A DNA stretch of 57,856 nt from Streptomyces alboflavus. Its GTDB lineage: Bacteria > Actinomycetota > Actinomycetes > Streptomycetales > Streptomycetaceae. Shown here piece after piece: positions 39,800 through 48,657 of this stretch. Within the stretch, counting starts at the first letter, position 1, and each line of letters begins with the position of its first letter. Location of the stretch: contig NZ_JNXT01000053.1 in assembly GCF_000716675.1 (NCBI RefSeq), forward strand, positions 1 through 57,856, given 5' to 3'. The translations under genes were made by a program, and so were the position numbers. The notes below the pieces were generated by a model that worked only from the letters and a program-made list of their open reading frames with translations, made no database searches and was not told the origin of the DNA.

Positions 39800-40621
39800 T
39801 CAAGGGGAGCGGAGCATGGGCGCACGCGGGTGGGAGCGCTGTGTCCCGGGGTGGAACACAAGGATCATCAGCCGAGCGCCGGGGGCCGTCAAGGGCTGAG
39901 CGGCGCACATCGTGACCCAGCCGGGACCCAGCTCGGCGTGCATGAGGGGGCGCTCGTCGCCGTCGGGGTGCGGGAAGGGGCGCCCGGCGCCGTAATAGGG
40001 CGCGGTCTCGGGGTCGGCCATGACCTCCTTCTCGATCTGGCGGAGCGTTTCGTCCTCGGGGCGCGACGCGAGGGCGCCGCGCAACTGCGGCAGCACCATC
40101 GGGGCCCAGGCGGTGCTCCAGTCGAGGAGGTGCGCGCGGCCGACCGGGTCGAGGACCATCCAGCGCATGACGTTCGCGGGGACCTGGGAGTCCGGGAACA
40201 TCCGGGTGAAGGCCTCGTTGTAGGCGAGCATGTCCCAGGACGCGTCTGTGACGTACGCCATGTGCCGCACGCCGTCCACGGCCTCCTGCCAGACGCCGGG
40301 AATCTCCTTGCCCGAGGACAGATGCAGCGGCCCGGGAGGATCCTGCAACAGGGCATAACGGCACAGAGACATCCATTCCTGCTCGTTGAGCCCGAAGAGG
40401 CGGGCCACATCACGCAGGAGAGAGGCCGGCGGGTTCGGGTAATTGCCCGACTCCAGCCGGTGATAAGTGCCGAGCGTGCGGTGGAGGAGCTGGTCCACCT
40501 GGTGCTGGGACAGCCCGGGAGCCCGGCGGCCCTGGCCCGTCGAACGGATGAAGCCGTGCGATTCGGGGGCGATGAGGGCGCGTCGTTCGCGGAGCAGAGC
40601 GCGCAGCGCCGTCTTGTTCAT
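39800..40621 (-). CDS. XRE-family regulator with MmyB-like domain
   Basis: The 273-residue protein has an N-terminal helix-turn-helix (ALRALLRERRALIAPESHGF, then LSQHQVDQLLHRTLGTYHRL) and an MmyB-like sensory domain with WDMLAYNEAFTRMFPD and VRHMAYVTDASWDML. Domains of this kind bind fatty-acid-like ligands in MmyB, the activator of methylenomycin synthesis. It lies upstream of the type III PKS gene, same strand, and is a candidate activator of it. ATG 40621 was chosen; a GTG at 40645 is an alternative. Confidence 0.85.
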   Translation of the reverse strand: MNKTALRALLRERRALIAPESHGFIRSTGQGRRAPGLSQHQVDQLLHRTLGTYHRLESGNYPNPPASLLRDVARLFGLNEQEWMSLCRYALLQDPPGPLHLSSGKEIPGVWQEAVDGVRHMAYVTDASWDMLAYNEAFTRMFPDSQVPANVMRWMVLDPVGRAHLLDWSTAWAPMVLPQLRGALASRPEDETLRQIEKEVMADPETAPYYGAGRPFPHPDGDERPLMHAELGPGWVTMCAAQPLTAPGARLMILVFHPGTQRSHPRAPMLRSP

Positions 40622-41073
40622 GGTGGGTAATCCCTCTTCGTGCACGCCGAGTTGAGCATCAGCAGTCTAAATATTCGCATCTTCTTTGGGCATAAACATT
40701 GCCTGAAGAAAACGATCAGTCGATGCGGCATCATGGAGTACGCGAGACCACCGACCTGCAGGTTTGATCGTCGGTGGGCTCGTGGGCACAACTCAGGGGC
40801 GTCCTGTTCGAGTGGCGTGAAATTGGCTGAAATTCCTCGGCGTTGGACACCCCCTAGGCCTACGGGGTCGCAGTCGGGTAGTGCGCGGGACCGGTTGTTC
40901 GTATTCCGATCTGAGTGGTCGGAAACTGAGCAGTGTGTACCCACGTGGCAGTTACCGCCCGGTTCGGTTCCTGGGTTCACTGGCTGCGGCCGGTGCCGTC
41001 ACTCGCCATTACGTAGCGGCCACGGTACCGGCCGCCCGTGTTGTTACGGGCGGCGCGAGTGTCCGGACGTGCT
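40622..41073. other. 452-bp intergenic region, AT-richer
   Basis: The first 120 bp upstream of the MmyB-type gene are AT-rich for this genome (around 40655-40740) and should hold its promoter. No protein gene is supported on either strand. A terminator-like hairpin for the oxidoreductase gene lies at its far end. Confidence 0.55.
41031..41054 (-). terminator. Terminator of the Gfo/Idh/MocA gene
   Basis: GCCGCCCGT (41031-41039) and ACGGGCGGC (41046-41054) form a perfect 9-bp stem with a GTTGTT loop, 20 bp beyond the stop codon of the minus-strand oxidoreductase. Confidence 0.65.
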
Positions 41074-42018
41074 TCAAGAGGCCCGGGGTGGCGGCTGAGC
41101 CGGAAGTTTCGTCTCCCTTCGTGCGTCCGCCTGTCGTTCCGCGTCAGCCAGGATTTCCGTCACCCGCAGTCCGAAACGTACGTCGCACGCGTGCCGCTCC
41201 CCGCCGCCCGCCGCGCGCACCAACGCGTCGACCGCTGACCGAAACGCATCGGTCGAATCGCCCCAGCCGCTCTCGCCCCACCCCGGTGGCACGGCTGTCC
41301 CGCGCTCGCCGCGGAACTCAAGCGTCAGGCCCTCGGCCGCCCGCGGCGCCCGCAGCGTGAGCGTCGCCGTGCTCGACGCGCCGCCCGCGTGCCGCAGGAT
41401 CAGATGGACGGTGTCCTCGGGTCCGGGTGCCGCCGTCACCGACGTGACCTCGCCGAGCACCGCCGTGAGCACAGCAAGCGCATGCGGTCCGACGTCCCAC
41501 AGGCCGCCCTTGGTGGCCCGCCAGGGGGAGTCGAAGTCGCCGGTGCCGTCCGCCGCGAAGAACGAGCTGTACCAGTCGGCGCGCGCCGTGAACCACGGCC
41601 CCTCGTCGGCCCGGCGCGCCAGCCACTGAGCCATCGGCGGGGCGAAGCGGAGCGTGAAGAAGACCACAGACGCCACCCCGGCCCGCTCCACGGCGTCGGC
41701 GAGACCCCGCGCCGCCGCCGGCGAGGTGGCCATCGGCTTGTCGAGCAGCAGATGACATCCCGCCGCCGCGGCCCGCTCGGCCAGTGGCGCCTGGACGTCC
41801 GGCGGCACCGCGAAGGCGACCGCGTCGCTCGCGGCGAACAGCTCGTCCACGTCCTCGTACGCGGTGGTGGCGTGCGCGGACGCCAGCTCGGCCGCCGCCT
41901 TCGGGCGGCGTCCCCATATTCCTGACAGCGTGGCGTCGGGATGCCCGGCGAGCACCGGCGCGTGCGTCTGCGTCGCCCAGGGACCCGTGCCGATCAAGCC
42001 CACTCGAAGTCTCTCCAT
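41074..42018 (-). CDS. Gfo/Idh/MocA-family oxidoreductase
   Basis: The 314-residue protein begins MERLRVGLIGTGPWATQTHA, a Rossmann GxGxxA-type NAD(P) site, and contains LLLDKPMATSPAAARGLADA, where the family EKP motif reads DKP with the catalytic lysine. WDVGPHALAVLTAVLGEV supplies the conserved D/H substrate motif. The family oxidises or reduces sugars and inositols; substrate unknown. Confidence 0.9.
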   Translation of the reverse strand: MERLRVGLIGTGPWATQTHAPVLAGHPDATLSGIWGRRPKAAAELASAHATTAYEDVDELFAASDAVAFAVPPDVQAPLAERAAAAGCHLLLDKPMATSPAAARGLADAVERAGVASVVFFTLRFAPPMAQWLARRADEGPWFTARADWYSSFFAADGTGDFDSPWRATKGGLWDVGPHALAVLTAVLGEVTSVTAAPGPEDTVHLILRHAGGASSTATLTLRAPRAAEGLTLEFRGERGTAVPPGWGESGWGDSTDAFRSAVDALVRAAGGGERHACDVRFGLRVTEILADAERQADARRETKLPAQPPPRAS

Positions 42019-42324
42019 GCGCGCAGTATGGCGGAGCCTGCTGTGGCGGCAGTACGGGTGTGACAGGGATGCGGGGCGGGGCGCGGCTGATACCGGTGCG
42101 GCCTTCTGACGCGTCGGGGGAGAAGAGCGGAGTCGTCGCCCTGCCGCAGGTCTGGACCTTTTCTTCGCGCGCTCCCCTCTCGTGTGCGCGCGGCGTTCCC
42201 TCTCGTGTGTTCTCGTGGTTCCTGTGCGCGCGTTCGCACGTATCCGGTGAAGAACATGTGGAGTGACTCGGACCGCTCACCGGGGCGCGCTTCTTTTCTC
42301 GACGTACCGTCAACTCTCGGTCTG

Positions 42325-42374
42325 CGAATGGCAATTCGTGGCCATGGGTCGGTGCAGGGTGAATTCGCATTCAC
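42325..42374. promoter_or_regulatory. Paired GAAT-N4-ATTC operator-like sites
   Basis: CGAATGGCAATTCG (42325-42338) and GTGAATTCGCATTCAC (42359-42374) are both palindromes with the core GAAT-N4-ATTC, and their centres are 35 bp apart. They lie between divergent genes. Two equal cores in a short intergenic stretch suggest a dimeric regulator binding site. Confidence 0.45.
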
Positions 42375-42597
42375 TTGTGGCTGATTGCCGCTGTCCGAAA
42401 GGGGGCGGGCAACCTGTCTGGACTGTCCGGGAGTTCCCGACATCCGGCATTCCGGCGGGTGCGCGCCGGTCGGTGTGCCCCGGGGGGTATGGCGCGCGTT
42501 ATGGCGTGCTCGCCGGACCGGACCGTGATCGGCGTCTCCGTGTCCCGTCCGCCCGATTCGTGGCCCTCGCGGCGCCCGGCGCCATACGCTCGGACCC

Positions 42598-42617
42598 GGC
42601 TGCCCAAAAGGGCAGCC
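42598..42617 (+). promoter_or_regulatory. Hairpin in TetR gene leader
   Basis: GGCTGCCC and GGGCAGCC form an 8-bp perfect stem with an AAAA loop, ending 19 bp before the TetR ATG. It may be an operator read as dyad DNA or a leader hairpin limiting translation. Confidence 0.4.
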
Positions 42618-42636
42618 AGCGACGGAAAGTGACACC

Positions 42637-43230
42637 ATGACCAGCTCGACCTCACACCCTGCGCCGTGCGTGCCGAGTCCCGCGCGCCGCGACGCCGAGG
42701 CGACGAAGGCCGCGATCGTGCGTGCCGCCCGCCATCTGCTCGCCCGGCACGCGCACACCGACATCACGCTCAAGGCCGTGGCCGAACGTGCCGGGGTGAG
42801 CCCGCCGTTGGTCCTGAAGTACTTCGGCAGCAAGGACGCCCTGTTCGCCGGGATCATGTCCTTCGAGGCCGACGCGGAGGAGGTGCTCGACGCGCCCCTG
42901 GAGCGCCTCGGCCGCCACATGGTCCACCACCTGCTCACCAGCCAGGCCGAGCGCGGCGCCGACCCCATCCTGCGCATCGTCTACGCACCGCTGCACCGCG
43001 AGCACGGCTATGTCCTGCGCGCCAACTTCCGCACGCAGGTGGTCCGCAGGCTCGGCGACCGCCTTGCGGGCCCCGACGCGGGCCTGCGTGCCGAGCTGGC
43101 CGTCGGGATGCTGCTCGGGCTCGGCGTGATGTACGGCATCGCGCGCGGACCGCACCTGCGGGCGACCGCGATAGCCGACATCACCGACCGCTACGCCCCC
43201 GCCGTGCAGGCCTGCTTGACCCCCGAGTGA
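42637..43230 (+). CDS. TetR-family regulator
   Basis: The 197-residue protein has the TetR DNA-binding domain: ATKAAIVRAARHLLARHAHT, then ITLKAVAERAGVSPPLVLKY and FGSKDALFAGIM. The C-terminal domain (HMVHHLLTSQAERGADPILR) resembles the TetR_C group often annotated as transcriptional regulators of exporters. Its 3' end overlaps the convergent EamA transporter gene by 40 bp. Target unknown. Confidence 0.88.
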   Translation: MTSSTSHPAPCVPSPARRDAEATKAAIVRAARHLLARHAHTDITLKAVAERAGVSPPLVLKYFGSKDALFAGIMSFEADAEEVLDAPLERLGRHMVHHLLTSQAERGADPILRIVYAPLHREHGYVLRANFRTQVVRRLGDRLAGPDAGLRAELAVGMLLGLGVMYGIARGPHLRATAIADITDRYAPAVQACLTPE

Positions 43231-44123
43231 CCCCGGCGATGGCCCCCGCGCCCCGGCCCGGCCCCGCCCCGGTGCACCACCGCGACGGCGGCGAGCCCGA
43301 CGGCGAGGCCCAGAGCCGTCTGGACGCCGAACGGCTCCCCGAACATCGCCGCGCCCCACAGCGCCGTCACCGGCGCCATCAGGAACATCAGCGTGTTGAC
43401 GCGGGTGACGCCGCCCCGGCGCAGGATCAGCCAGTAGAGCCCGTACCCGCCGAACGTCGACAGGACCACGAGCCAGCCGATCGCCGCCCAGAACGACGTC
43501 TCGGCGACCGGAGCCGCCGCACCCAGGGCGAGCGCGAGCACCGTGAAGATGACGGCACTGGTCGCGCAGTGCACCGTCATCGCGGCCGAGGGTGCGACGG
43601 CGGTGCGCGTGCGGCGGTCCAGGAAGGTCGCAGCGACCAGCGACAGCATGCCGAGGAACGGCACCAGGTACGCCCACCAGGGCGCGCCGGTGCCCGCCGC
43701 CGCGTCCCCGGCCGTGACGATCACCACGCCGGTCAGGCCGAGCGCGAGGCCGAGCCACTGGGTGCGTGACACGTACTGGCCGAGCAGCGGTCCGGCGAGC
43801 GCGCCCGCGACCAGCGGCTGGGTCCCGTCGATCAGCGCTGTCGTACCGCTGGAGACGCCGAGCTGGATGGCGTAGTACACGGTCAGGAGATAGCCGCTCT
43901 GGGACAGGGCGCCCACGACCGCCTGGCGCCCCAGGTCGCGGGCCGTCAGGCCGCGCCAGGACGCCCTGAACACGGTCGCTGCGAGCAGCGCGAGGACCGC
44001 GGCCAGCGGCAGGAACCGCCACATCAGGACGGTCACCGCGTCCGCGCTGCCCGCGCCGAGCTTGGCGCCGATGAAGCCGGAGCTCCAGGTCACCACGAAT
44101 CCGAGGGAGAGCAGGACGTTCAC
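43191..44123 (-). CDS. EamA/DMT-family transporter
   Basis: The 310-residue protein has ten hydrophobic helices in two EamA repeats, starting MNVLLSLGFVVTWSSGFIGA and with the second repeat VHCATSAVIFTVLALALGAA and LMFLMAPVTALWGAAMFGEP. The family exports amino acids, nucleobases or metabolites. It is divergent from the TetR gene at 44232, and the spacer carries a long inverted repeat, so repression by that TetR is very likely. Confidence 0.9.
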   Translation of the reverse strand: MNVLLSLGFVVTWSSGFIGAKLGAGSADAVTVLMWRFLPLAAVLALLAATVFRASWRGLTARDLGRQAVVGALSQSGYLLTVYYAIQLGVSSGTTALIDGTQPLVAGALAGPLLGQYVSRTQWLGLALGLTGVVIVTAGDAAAGTGAPWWAYLVPFLGMLSLVAATFLDRRTRTAVAPSAAMTVHCATSAVIFTVLALALGAAAPVAETSFWAAIGWLVVLSTFGGYGLYWLILRRGGVTRVNTLMFLMAPVTALWGAAMFGEPFGVQTALGLAVGLAAVAVVHRGGAGPGRGGHRRGHSGVKQACTAGA

Positions 44124-44148
44124 GGCGAGCCTCCTGCGGCCGTCGAAA

Positions 44149-44197
44149 GTAGACCGATCTGTTTACTCCATGGGAGCGAGTATACAGATCGGTCTAC
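44149..44197. promoter_or_regulatory. Paired TetR operators between EamA and TetR genes
   Basis: GTAGACCGATCTGT (44149-44162) and ACAGATCGGTCTAC (44184-44197) are perfect 14-bp inverted copies, extended inward by TTTA/TATA-like matches. Each half contains ACCGATCTGT, itself an imperfect palindrome, so two TetR dimers could bind. The element covers the start region of both divergent genes. Confidence 0.75.
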
Positions 44198-44231
44198 TAT
44201 GGGGGTGGGCTCGATGTGGTGAGGTGGGTGC

Positions 44232-44873
44232 ATGAGCGAGCACGTCAAGCGCGAACCGGACGCGGCGCGGGTGCCGGACGCCGCCGAGGCGGGGCCGCGC
44301 CGCGTCCCTCTGACGCCCGGCGCGCGCAAGGTCCTTGAGGCGGCGGGGCGGCTGTTCTACGAGCGCGGCATCCACGCCGTCGGCGTCGACCTGATCGCGG
44401 CCGAGGCCGGCGTGACGAAGAAGACGCTGTACGACCGGTTCGGCTCCAAGGACCAGATCGTCGTCGAGTACCTGGCGGACCGCGACGAGCGCTGGCGGGC
44501 CTTCCTCGCCGGGTACCTGGAGCGCTCCCGCTCGCCCCGCTCCCGCGCCCTTGCCGTCTTCGATGCCTCCCGCGACTGGGCGGAGCGGAGCCTGCCGCGA
44601 GGGTGCAGCATGATCAACGCCCATGCGGAGATCACCGATCCCGGGCACCCCGCGTACGCCGTGAGCACCGGCCAGAAGGCGTGGATGCTGGAGCTCTTCA
44701 CCGAGCTGGCGCGGCCGCTCGCACCGCGCCGCGCGAAGTCCCTTGGCAGGTCCCTGATGCTGCTGCACGAGGGCGGGCTCGTCGCGTACGGCATGGGGAT
44801 CTTCCCCGACGCGATCGAGCACGCCCGGCAGGACGCCCGGGCGCTGCTCCGGGCAGCCGCTCCGGCGGACTGA
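44232..44873 (+). CDS. TetR-family regulator (EamA partner)
   Basis: The 213-residue protein has a TetR HTH: ARKVLEAAGRLFYERGIHAV, then VTKKTLYDRFGSKDQIVVEY. The C-terminal helical domain contains RGCSMINAHAEITDPGHPA, where GC-MINA is common among TetR regulators of transporters. Its divergent neighbour is the EamA exporter, and the shared operator region supports a repressor-exporter pair. Confidence 0.9.
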   Translation: MSEHVKREPDAARVPDAAEAGPRRVPLTPGARKVLEAAGRLFYERGIHAVGVDLIAAEAGVTKKTLYDRFGSKDQIVVEYLADRDERWRAFLAGYLERSRSPRSRALAVFDASRDWAERSLPRGCSMINAHAEITDPGHPAYAVSTGQKAWMLELFTELARPLAPRRAKSLGRSLMLLHEGGLVAYGMGIFPDAIEHARQDARALLRAAAPAD

Positions 44874-45193
44874 CGGCGGATCTCCGCCGCCGCACATGTT
44901 CCAGGGTTTGCACATGTGTTGAGCAAGTCTTTGCCGATGGCTGGAAGGTGTTGTTCCGTGCGGCCGTGCGGCGGGCGTGGGCGGGATGTGGCCCGATGGG
45001 GCTTCCTGGTGATTCCTTGACCCGGGCCTCCGGGTGGCCGAAATCCCCGGGTCGGTGCGGCTTCGCCGGGTCGGGGGCGCGTTGACCGCCGGGGCTCCGG
45101 GGCGGAGTCTGAACAGATAGCTGCCTATTACATCTAGTTCGGCCGTTCAGGGCGTACGACCGGGAAGGCAGCCGGACGGCAGGAGGAAACCCC
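44874..45193. other. 320-bp region upstream of asnB-like gene
   Basis: The region carries a direct repeat GCACATGT at 44892 and 44910 (18 bp apart) and ends in a GGAGG ribosome-binding site before the asparagine synthase gene. No gene is visible. Confidence 0.5.
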
Positions 45194-47035
45194 ATGTGTG
45201 GCATCACCGGATGGATCTCTTTCGACCGTGACCTGCGGTCGCACGCGCCGACCCTGGACGCCATGACGGAGACGATGGCCTGCCGCGGCCCCGACGACCG
45301 CGGTACCTGGATCGAGGGCCCGGCGGCGCTGGGGCACCGGCGTCTGGCCGTCATCGACCTGCCGGGCGGGCGCCAGCCCATGACCGCGACGACGCCCGAC
45401 GGGACCGTGGCCCTCGTGTACTCGGGGGAGGCGTACAACTTCTCCGAGCTGCGCGCCGAACTGGCCGGGCACGGGCACGAGTTCCGCACCGACTCCGACA
45501 CCGAGGTCGTCCTGCGCGGCTACCTCCAGTGGGGCGAGGGCGTCGCCGAGCGGCTGAACGGGATGTACGCGTTCGCCGTGTGGGACGGCCGCAGGCAGCG
45601 CCTCGTCATGGTCCGCGACCGCATGGGCGTCAAGCCGTTCTACTTCCACCCGACGCCCGACGGCGTCCTGTTCGGCTCCGAGCCCAAGGCGATCCTCGCC
45701 CACCCGCTGGCGCGGGCCCGCGTCGGCGTGGACGGACTGCGCGAGGTCTTCGCCTTCGTGAAGACACCGGGGCACGCCGTGTGGGACGGCATGCGCGAGG
45801 TCGAGCCCGGCACCGTCGTCACCGTCGACCGCGAGGGGCTGCGCAGCCGCGTCTACTGGAGCCTGGAGACCCGTCCGCACCCGCACGGCCGCGACGAGAC
45901 CGTCGCCGCGGTGCGCGGGCTGCTCGACGACATCGTGTGCCGCCAGCTCGTCGCCGACGTGCCGCGCTGCGTGCTGCTCTCCGGCGGCCTCGACTCTTCC
46001 GCCATGACGGCGCTCGCCGCGGCGCGGCTCGCGGGCTCGGGGGAGACCCTGCGGAGCTTCTCCGTCGACTTCGCGGGCCTGAGCGAGAACTTCGTGGCGG
46101 ACGAGTTGCGCGGCACACCGGACGCCCCGTACGCCCATGACGTGGCGCGCCTCGCGGGCACCGATCACCGTGACATCGTCCTGGACACGCAGGCGCTCGC
46201 CGATCCCGAGGTGCGCGCGAAGATGCTGACGGCCCGTGACATGCCGGTGGGTTTCGGGGACATGGACGCCTCGCTGTATCTGCTCTTCCAGGCGATCCGT
46301 GAGCACTCGACGGTCGCCCTGTCCGGCGAGTCGGCGGACGAGGTGTTCGGCGGCTACTTCCAGTTCTTCGACGAGGGGGCCCGGCGGGGCGGCACCTTCC
46401 CCTGGCTGGTGCGGCACGCGGAGACCCTCGGCGACGAGACGGGCGTGCTGCGTCAGGACGTCCTGGACGTGCTCGACCTGCGGACGTACGTCGGCGACAG
46501 CTATGCCGCGGCCGCCGCTGCCGTGCGGCGCCTCGACGGCGAGAGCGACTTCGAGTACCGCATGCGCACCATCAGCCACCTGTATCTGACCCGGTTCGTG
46601 CGTACGCTGCTCGACCGCAAGGACCGGGCGAGCATGGCCGTGGGCCTGGAGGTGCGGGTGCCGTTCTGCGACCACCGGCTCGTGGAGTACGTCTACAACG
46701 CGCCCTGGGCGCTGAAGTCCTTCGACGGCCGGGAGAAGTCGCTGCTGCGGGAGGCCGCCAGGGACAGCCTGCCCGCTTCCGTCTGTGACCGGGTCAAGAG
46801 CCCCTATCCGTCCACGCAGGACCCCAAGTACGCCTTCGCGCTCCAGGAGCACGCCAAGGATCTGGTCGCGCGGGCCGGGCATCCCGTCTTCGATCTCGTC
46901 GACCGCGAGGCCCTGCGCCGCCTGGCACACCGCGACACCCCGCAGGTGCGGCCGGCCTCACGGCGGGGCCTGGAGCGGGCGCTCGATCTGGCGCTGTGGT
47001 TCGACCTGTACCGGCCCGAGGTGTCGCTGGGCTGA
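45194..47035 (+). CDS. asnB: Glutamine-hydrolysing asparagine synthase
   Basis: The 613-residue enzyme begins MCGITGWISFDRD, with the N-terminal nucleophile C2 of the class II glutaminase domain, and contains the amidotransferase RLAVIDLPGGRQP and GEAYNFSELR segments. The synthetase half has the ATP pyrophosphatase PP-loop LSGGLDSSAMTAL, then SGESADEVFGGYFQF, and later KDRASMAVGLEVRVPFCDHR. It forms asparagine from aspartate and glutamine-derived ammonia. Alternatively it could act on a secondary-metabolite carboxylate. AGGAGG precedes the ATG. Confidence 0.93.
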   Translation: MCGITGWISFDRDLRSHAPTLDAMTETMACRGPDDRGTWIEGPAALGHRRLAVIDLPGGRQPMTATTPDGTVALVYSGEAYNFSELRAELAGHGHEFRTDSDTEVVLRGYLQWGEGVAERLNGMYAFAVWDGRRQRLVMVRDRMGVKPFYFHPTPDGVLFGSEPKAILAHPLARARVGVDGLREVFAFVKTPGHAVWDGMREVEPGTVVTVDREGLRSRVYWSLETRPHPHGRDETVAAVRGLLDDIVCRQLVADVPRCVLLSGGLDSSAMTALAAARLAGSGETLRSFSVDFAGLSENFVADELRGTPDAPYAHDVARLAGTDHRDIVLDTQALADPEVRAKMLTARDMPVGFGDMDASLYLLFQAIREHSTVALSGESADEVFGGYFQFFDEGARRGGTFPWLVRHAETLGDETGVLRQDVLDVLDLRTYVGDSYAAAAAAVRRLDGESDFEYRMRTISHLYLTRFVRTLLDRKDRASMAVGLEVRVPFCDHRLVEYVYNAPWALKSFDGREKSLLREAARDSLPASVCDRVKSPYPSTQDPKYAFALQEHAKDLVARAGHPVFDLVDREALRRLAHRDTPQVRPASRRGLERALDLALWFDLYRPEVSLG

Positions 47036-47070
47036 GGCCGGCCGCGGGTCGAGGGCGTGGGGGTCGGGCT

Positions 47071-47382
47071 TCAGGGGCCCGAGCAGCTGCGGACCGTCGG
47101 CTGCTGGGGCGGGACGCGGGTGGGGTCGGCGGTCGCGAGGGTGTCGAGGAACCGCTGGAGCGCGGGGGCGCCGCGGGCGTCGAGGCTCCGGCGTACCGGG
47201 GGCACGACCACCGTGCGCCGGGCGCCGCCGGAGCCGCAGGTGTCGGGTTCCTGTCCGGTGTGGACGGCCGCCGCTCGGCGTATGAACTCGGCGGGCGTGA
47301 TCCCGAGGCGGTCGGCGTGCCGGAGCACGGCGGCGTACTCGTCGGGCGGGAACAGGACCTGCACAGTCTTCGGACCGTCCAT
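47071..47382 (-). CDS. Ribbon-helix-helix-like small protein
   Basis: The 103-residue product begins MDGPKTVQVLFPPDEYAAVL and continues RHADRLGITPAEFIRRAAAV, an RHH-like strand-helix-helix pattern. The rest is low-complexity and contains two cysteines. The longer frame to 47562 is Arg/Pro-rich and was not used. It converges on asnB. A DNA-binding function is inferred from the fold only. Confidence 0.6.
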   Translation of the reverse strand: MDGPKTVQVLFPPDEYAAVLRHADRLGITPAEFIRRAAAVHTGQEPDTCGSGGARRTVVVPPVRRSLDARGAPALQRFLDTLATADPTRVPPQQPTVRSCSGP

Positions 47383-47743
47383 GGACGCATGATGCCGCCC
47401 GGACCGGCCGCGCGCGGTGCGGTTGGCATATTCGCCCTCGAAGGGGTGGCGGGAGCTCGAAACGGTGGCGGATTCGGCCCAGGGGTGACCATGGCCGCCG
47501 TGCGGGCCCCGGGCACGGTGAGAGCCCCGGCCGGACGGGGGAATCGCGGTCGGGGCTCTCATCTAGTTCAACGGTGAAATAGGGGTGTGCGTTCCCGTGG
47601 GCCGGGTCGGTTATGTGTGATCCGCGTTACATGACCGGTTCCGGGGGGGTGAAGGGGCGGGGTCGGGAGGAGAGGGCCGGGCCGTGGTGCCGGGTGCGGC
47701 TCCGGGCGTCGGCCGTCGTGACCCGAGCGATAGCTTGGGGGCC
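47383..47743. other. 361-bp intergenic region
   Basis: No gene is supported. The frame of the RHH-like gene continues upstream into this region but with low-complexity sequence. A hairpin-like GAGAGCCCCGGCC...GGTCGGGGCTCTC pairing around 47519-47561 may be a terminator or leader structure. Confidence 0.45.
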
Positions 47744-48628
47744 GTGACGCTCGACGACCTCCGTGTCTTTCTCGCCGTCTGCCGCGCCGGCAGCCTCAGC
47801 GCCGTCGCGCGCGATCTCTCCTGTACGCAGTCGGCGGTGAGCCAGCACGTCAAACGCCTGGAGAAGGAGCTGGCCGTCAGCCTCCTGGAGCGGCACGCGC
47901 GCGGTGTCGTGCCGACGTCCGCCGGACGCATCCTGCACGCCGCCGCGGCCGACGGCCTCGGCGGCATCGACGTCGCCCTGCGCCGCCTGCGCGACCTGGT
48001 GCGCGGCGAGAGCGGAGCGGTGCGCGTCACCACCGGCGCGACGACCGTACGGCACTTCATGGCCACGGCCGTCGTCGCTTTCCGGCAGCGCTTCCCGCAG
48101 GTCACCCTTGAGTTCCAGACGGCGAGCTCGAGCCGGGCCTGCTTCGAGGCGCTCGCCGCCGACGACCTGGACCTGGCCTGGGTCACCATCGGCACGCCCG
48201 TGCGCGGCATCGAGCAGCGGCCCGTCGCCGAGCTGCCCTGGGTGCTCGCGGTGCAGTCCGGCGACCCGCTCGCGGCCAAGCCGCACGCCGACCTCACCGA
48301 CCTCGCGGCCGCCCGGCTCATCAGGCCCCCGCAGGCCGCCACGTCCCGTGCCCGCCTCGACGCCGCCCTGGCCGACCTCGACCTGGGGCCCGACGGGCAC
48401 ACCAGCGTCGCCGACTGGGACACCGCGCTGCTGCTCACCGAACTCGGCGTCGGCCAGGCGCTCGTGCCCGGCCTGCCCGGCTGGCGTACCCAGAGCCCGC
48501 CCGGCCTGCGCCTGCTTCCGGTCCCTGACCTGCCGCCGCTGTCCGTCGGCTGGGCGGTGCGCCGCTGGGACGCGCTCAGTCCGCTGGCGCGGGCGTTCGC
48601 CGACACGGTTTCTGGCGGGGCGCCTTGA
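47744..48628 (+). CDS. LysR-family regulator
   Basis: The 294-residue protein has the LysR winged helix at its N-terminus: TLDDLRVFLAVCRAGSLSAV, then LSCTQSAVSQHVKRLEKELA. The periplasmic-binding-like effector domain follows (residues 90-290). The start is set at GTG 47744, which begins the HTH in the usual place; the ATG at 47684 adds 20 residues of no known role. The controlled gene is not obvious. It is convergent with the ECF sigma factor gene. Confidence 0.88.
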   Translation: MTLDDLRVFLAVCRAGSLSAVARDLSCTQSAVSQHVKRLEKELAVSLLERHARGVVPTSAGRILHAAAADGLGGIDVALRRLRDLVRGESGAVRVTTGATTVRHFMATAVVAFRQRFPQVTLEFQTASSSRACFEALAADDLDLAWVTIGTPVRGIEQRPVAELPWVLAVQSGDPLAAKPHADLTDLAAARLIRPPQAATSRARLDAALADLDLGPDGHTSVADWDTALLLTELGVGQALVPGLPGWRTQSPPGLRLLPVPDLPPLSVGWAVRRWDALSPLARAFADTVSGGAP

Positions 48629-48657
48629 CTCGTGGTTCAGCCCCGTCCCCGCGCTGC

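Larger units (their letters stand above)
42019..42636. other. 618-bp intergenic region
   Basis: No gene is convincingly supported, although several short frames exist. The region contains paired GAAT-N4-ATTC motifs at 42325-42374 and a hairpin just before the TetR gene. Promoters of the divergent oxidoreductase and TetR genes should lie here. Confidence 0.5.

Noticed and set aside
42184..42384. 66-codon plus-strand frame upstream of the TetR gene
   Set aside because: No ribosome-binding site and no conserved-looking features; it overlaps operator-like palindromes.
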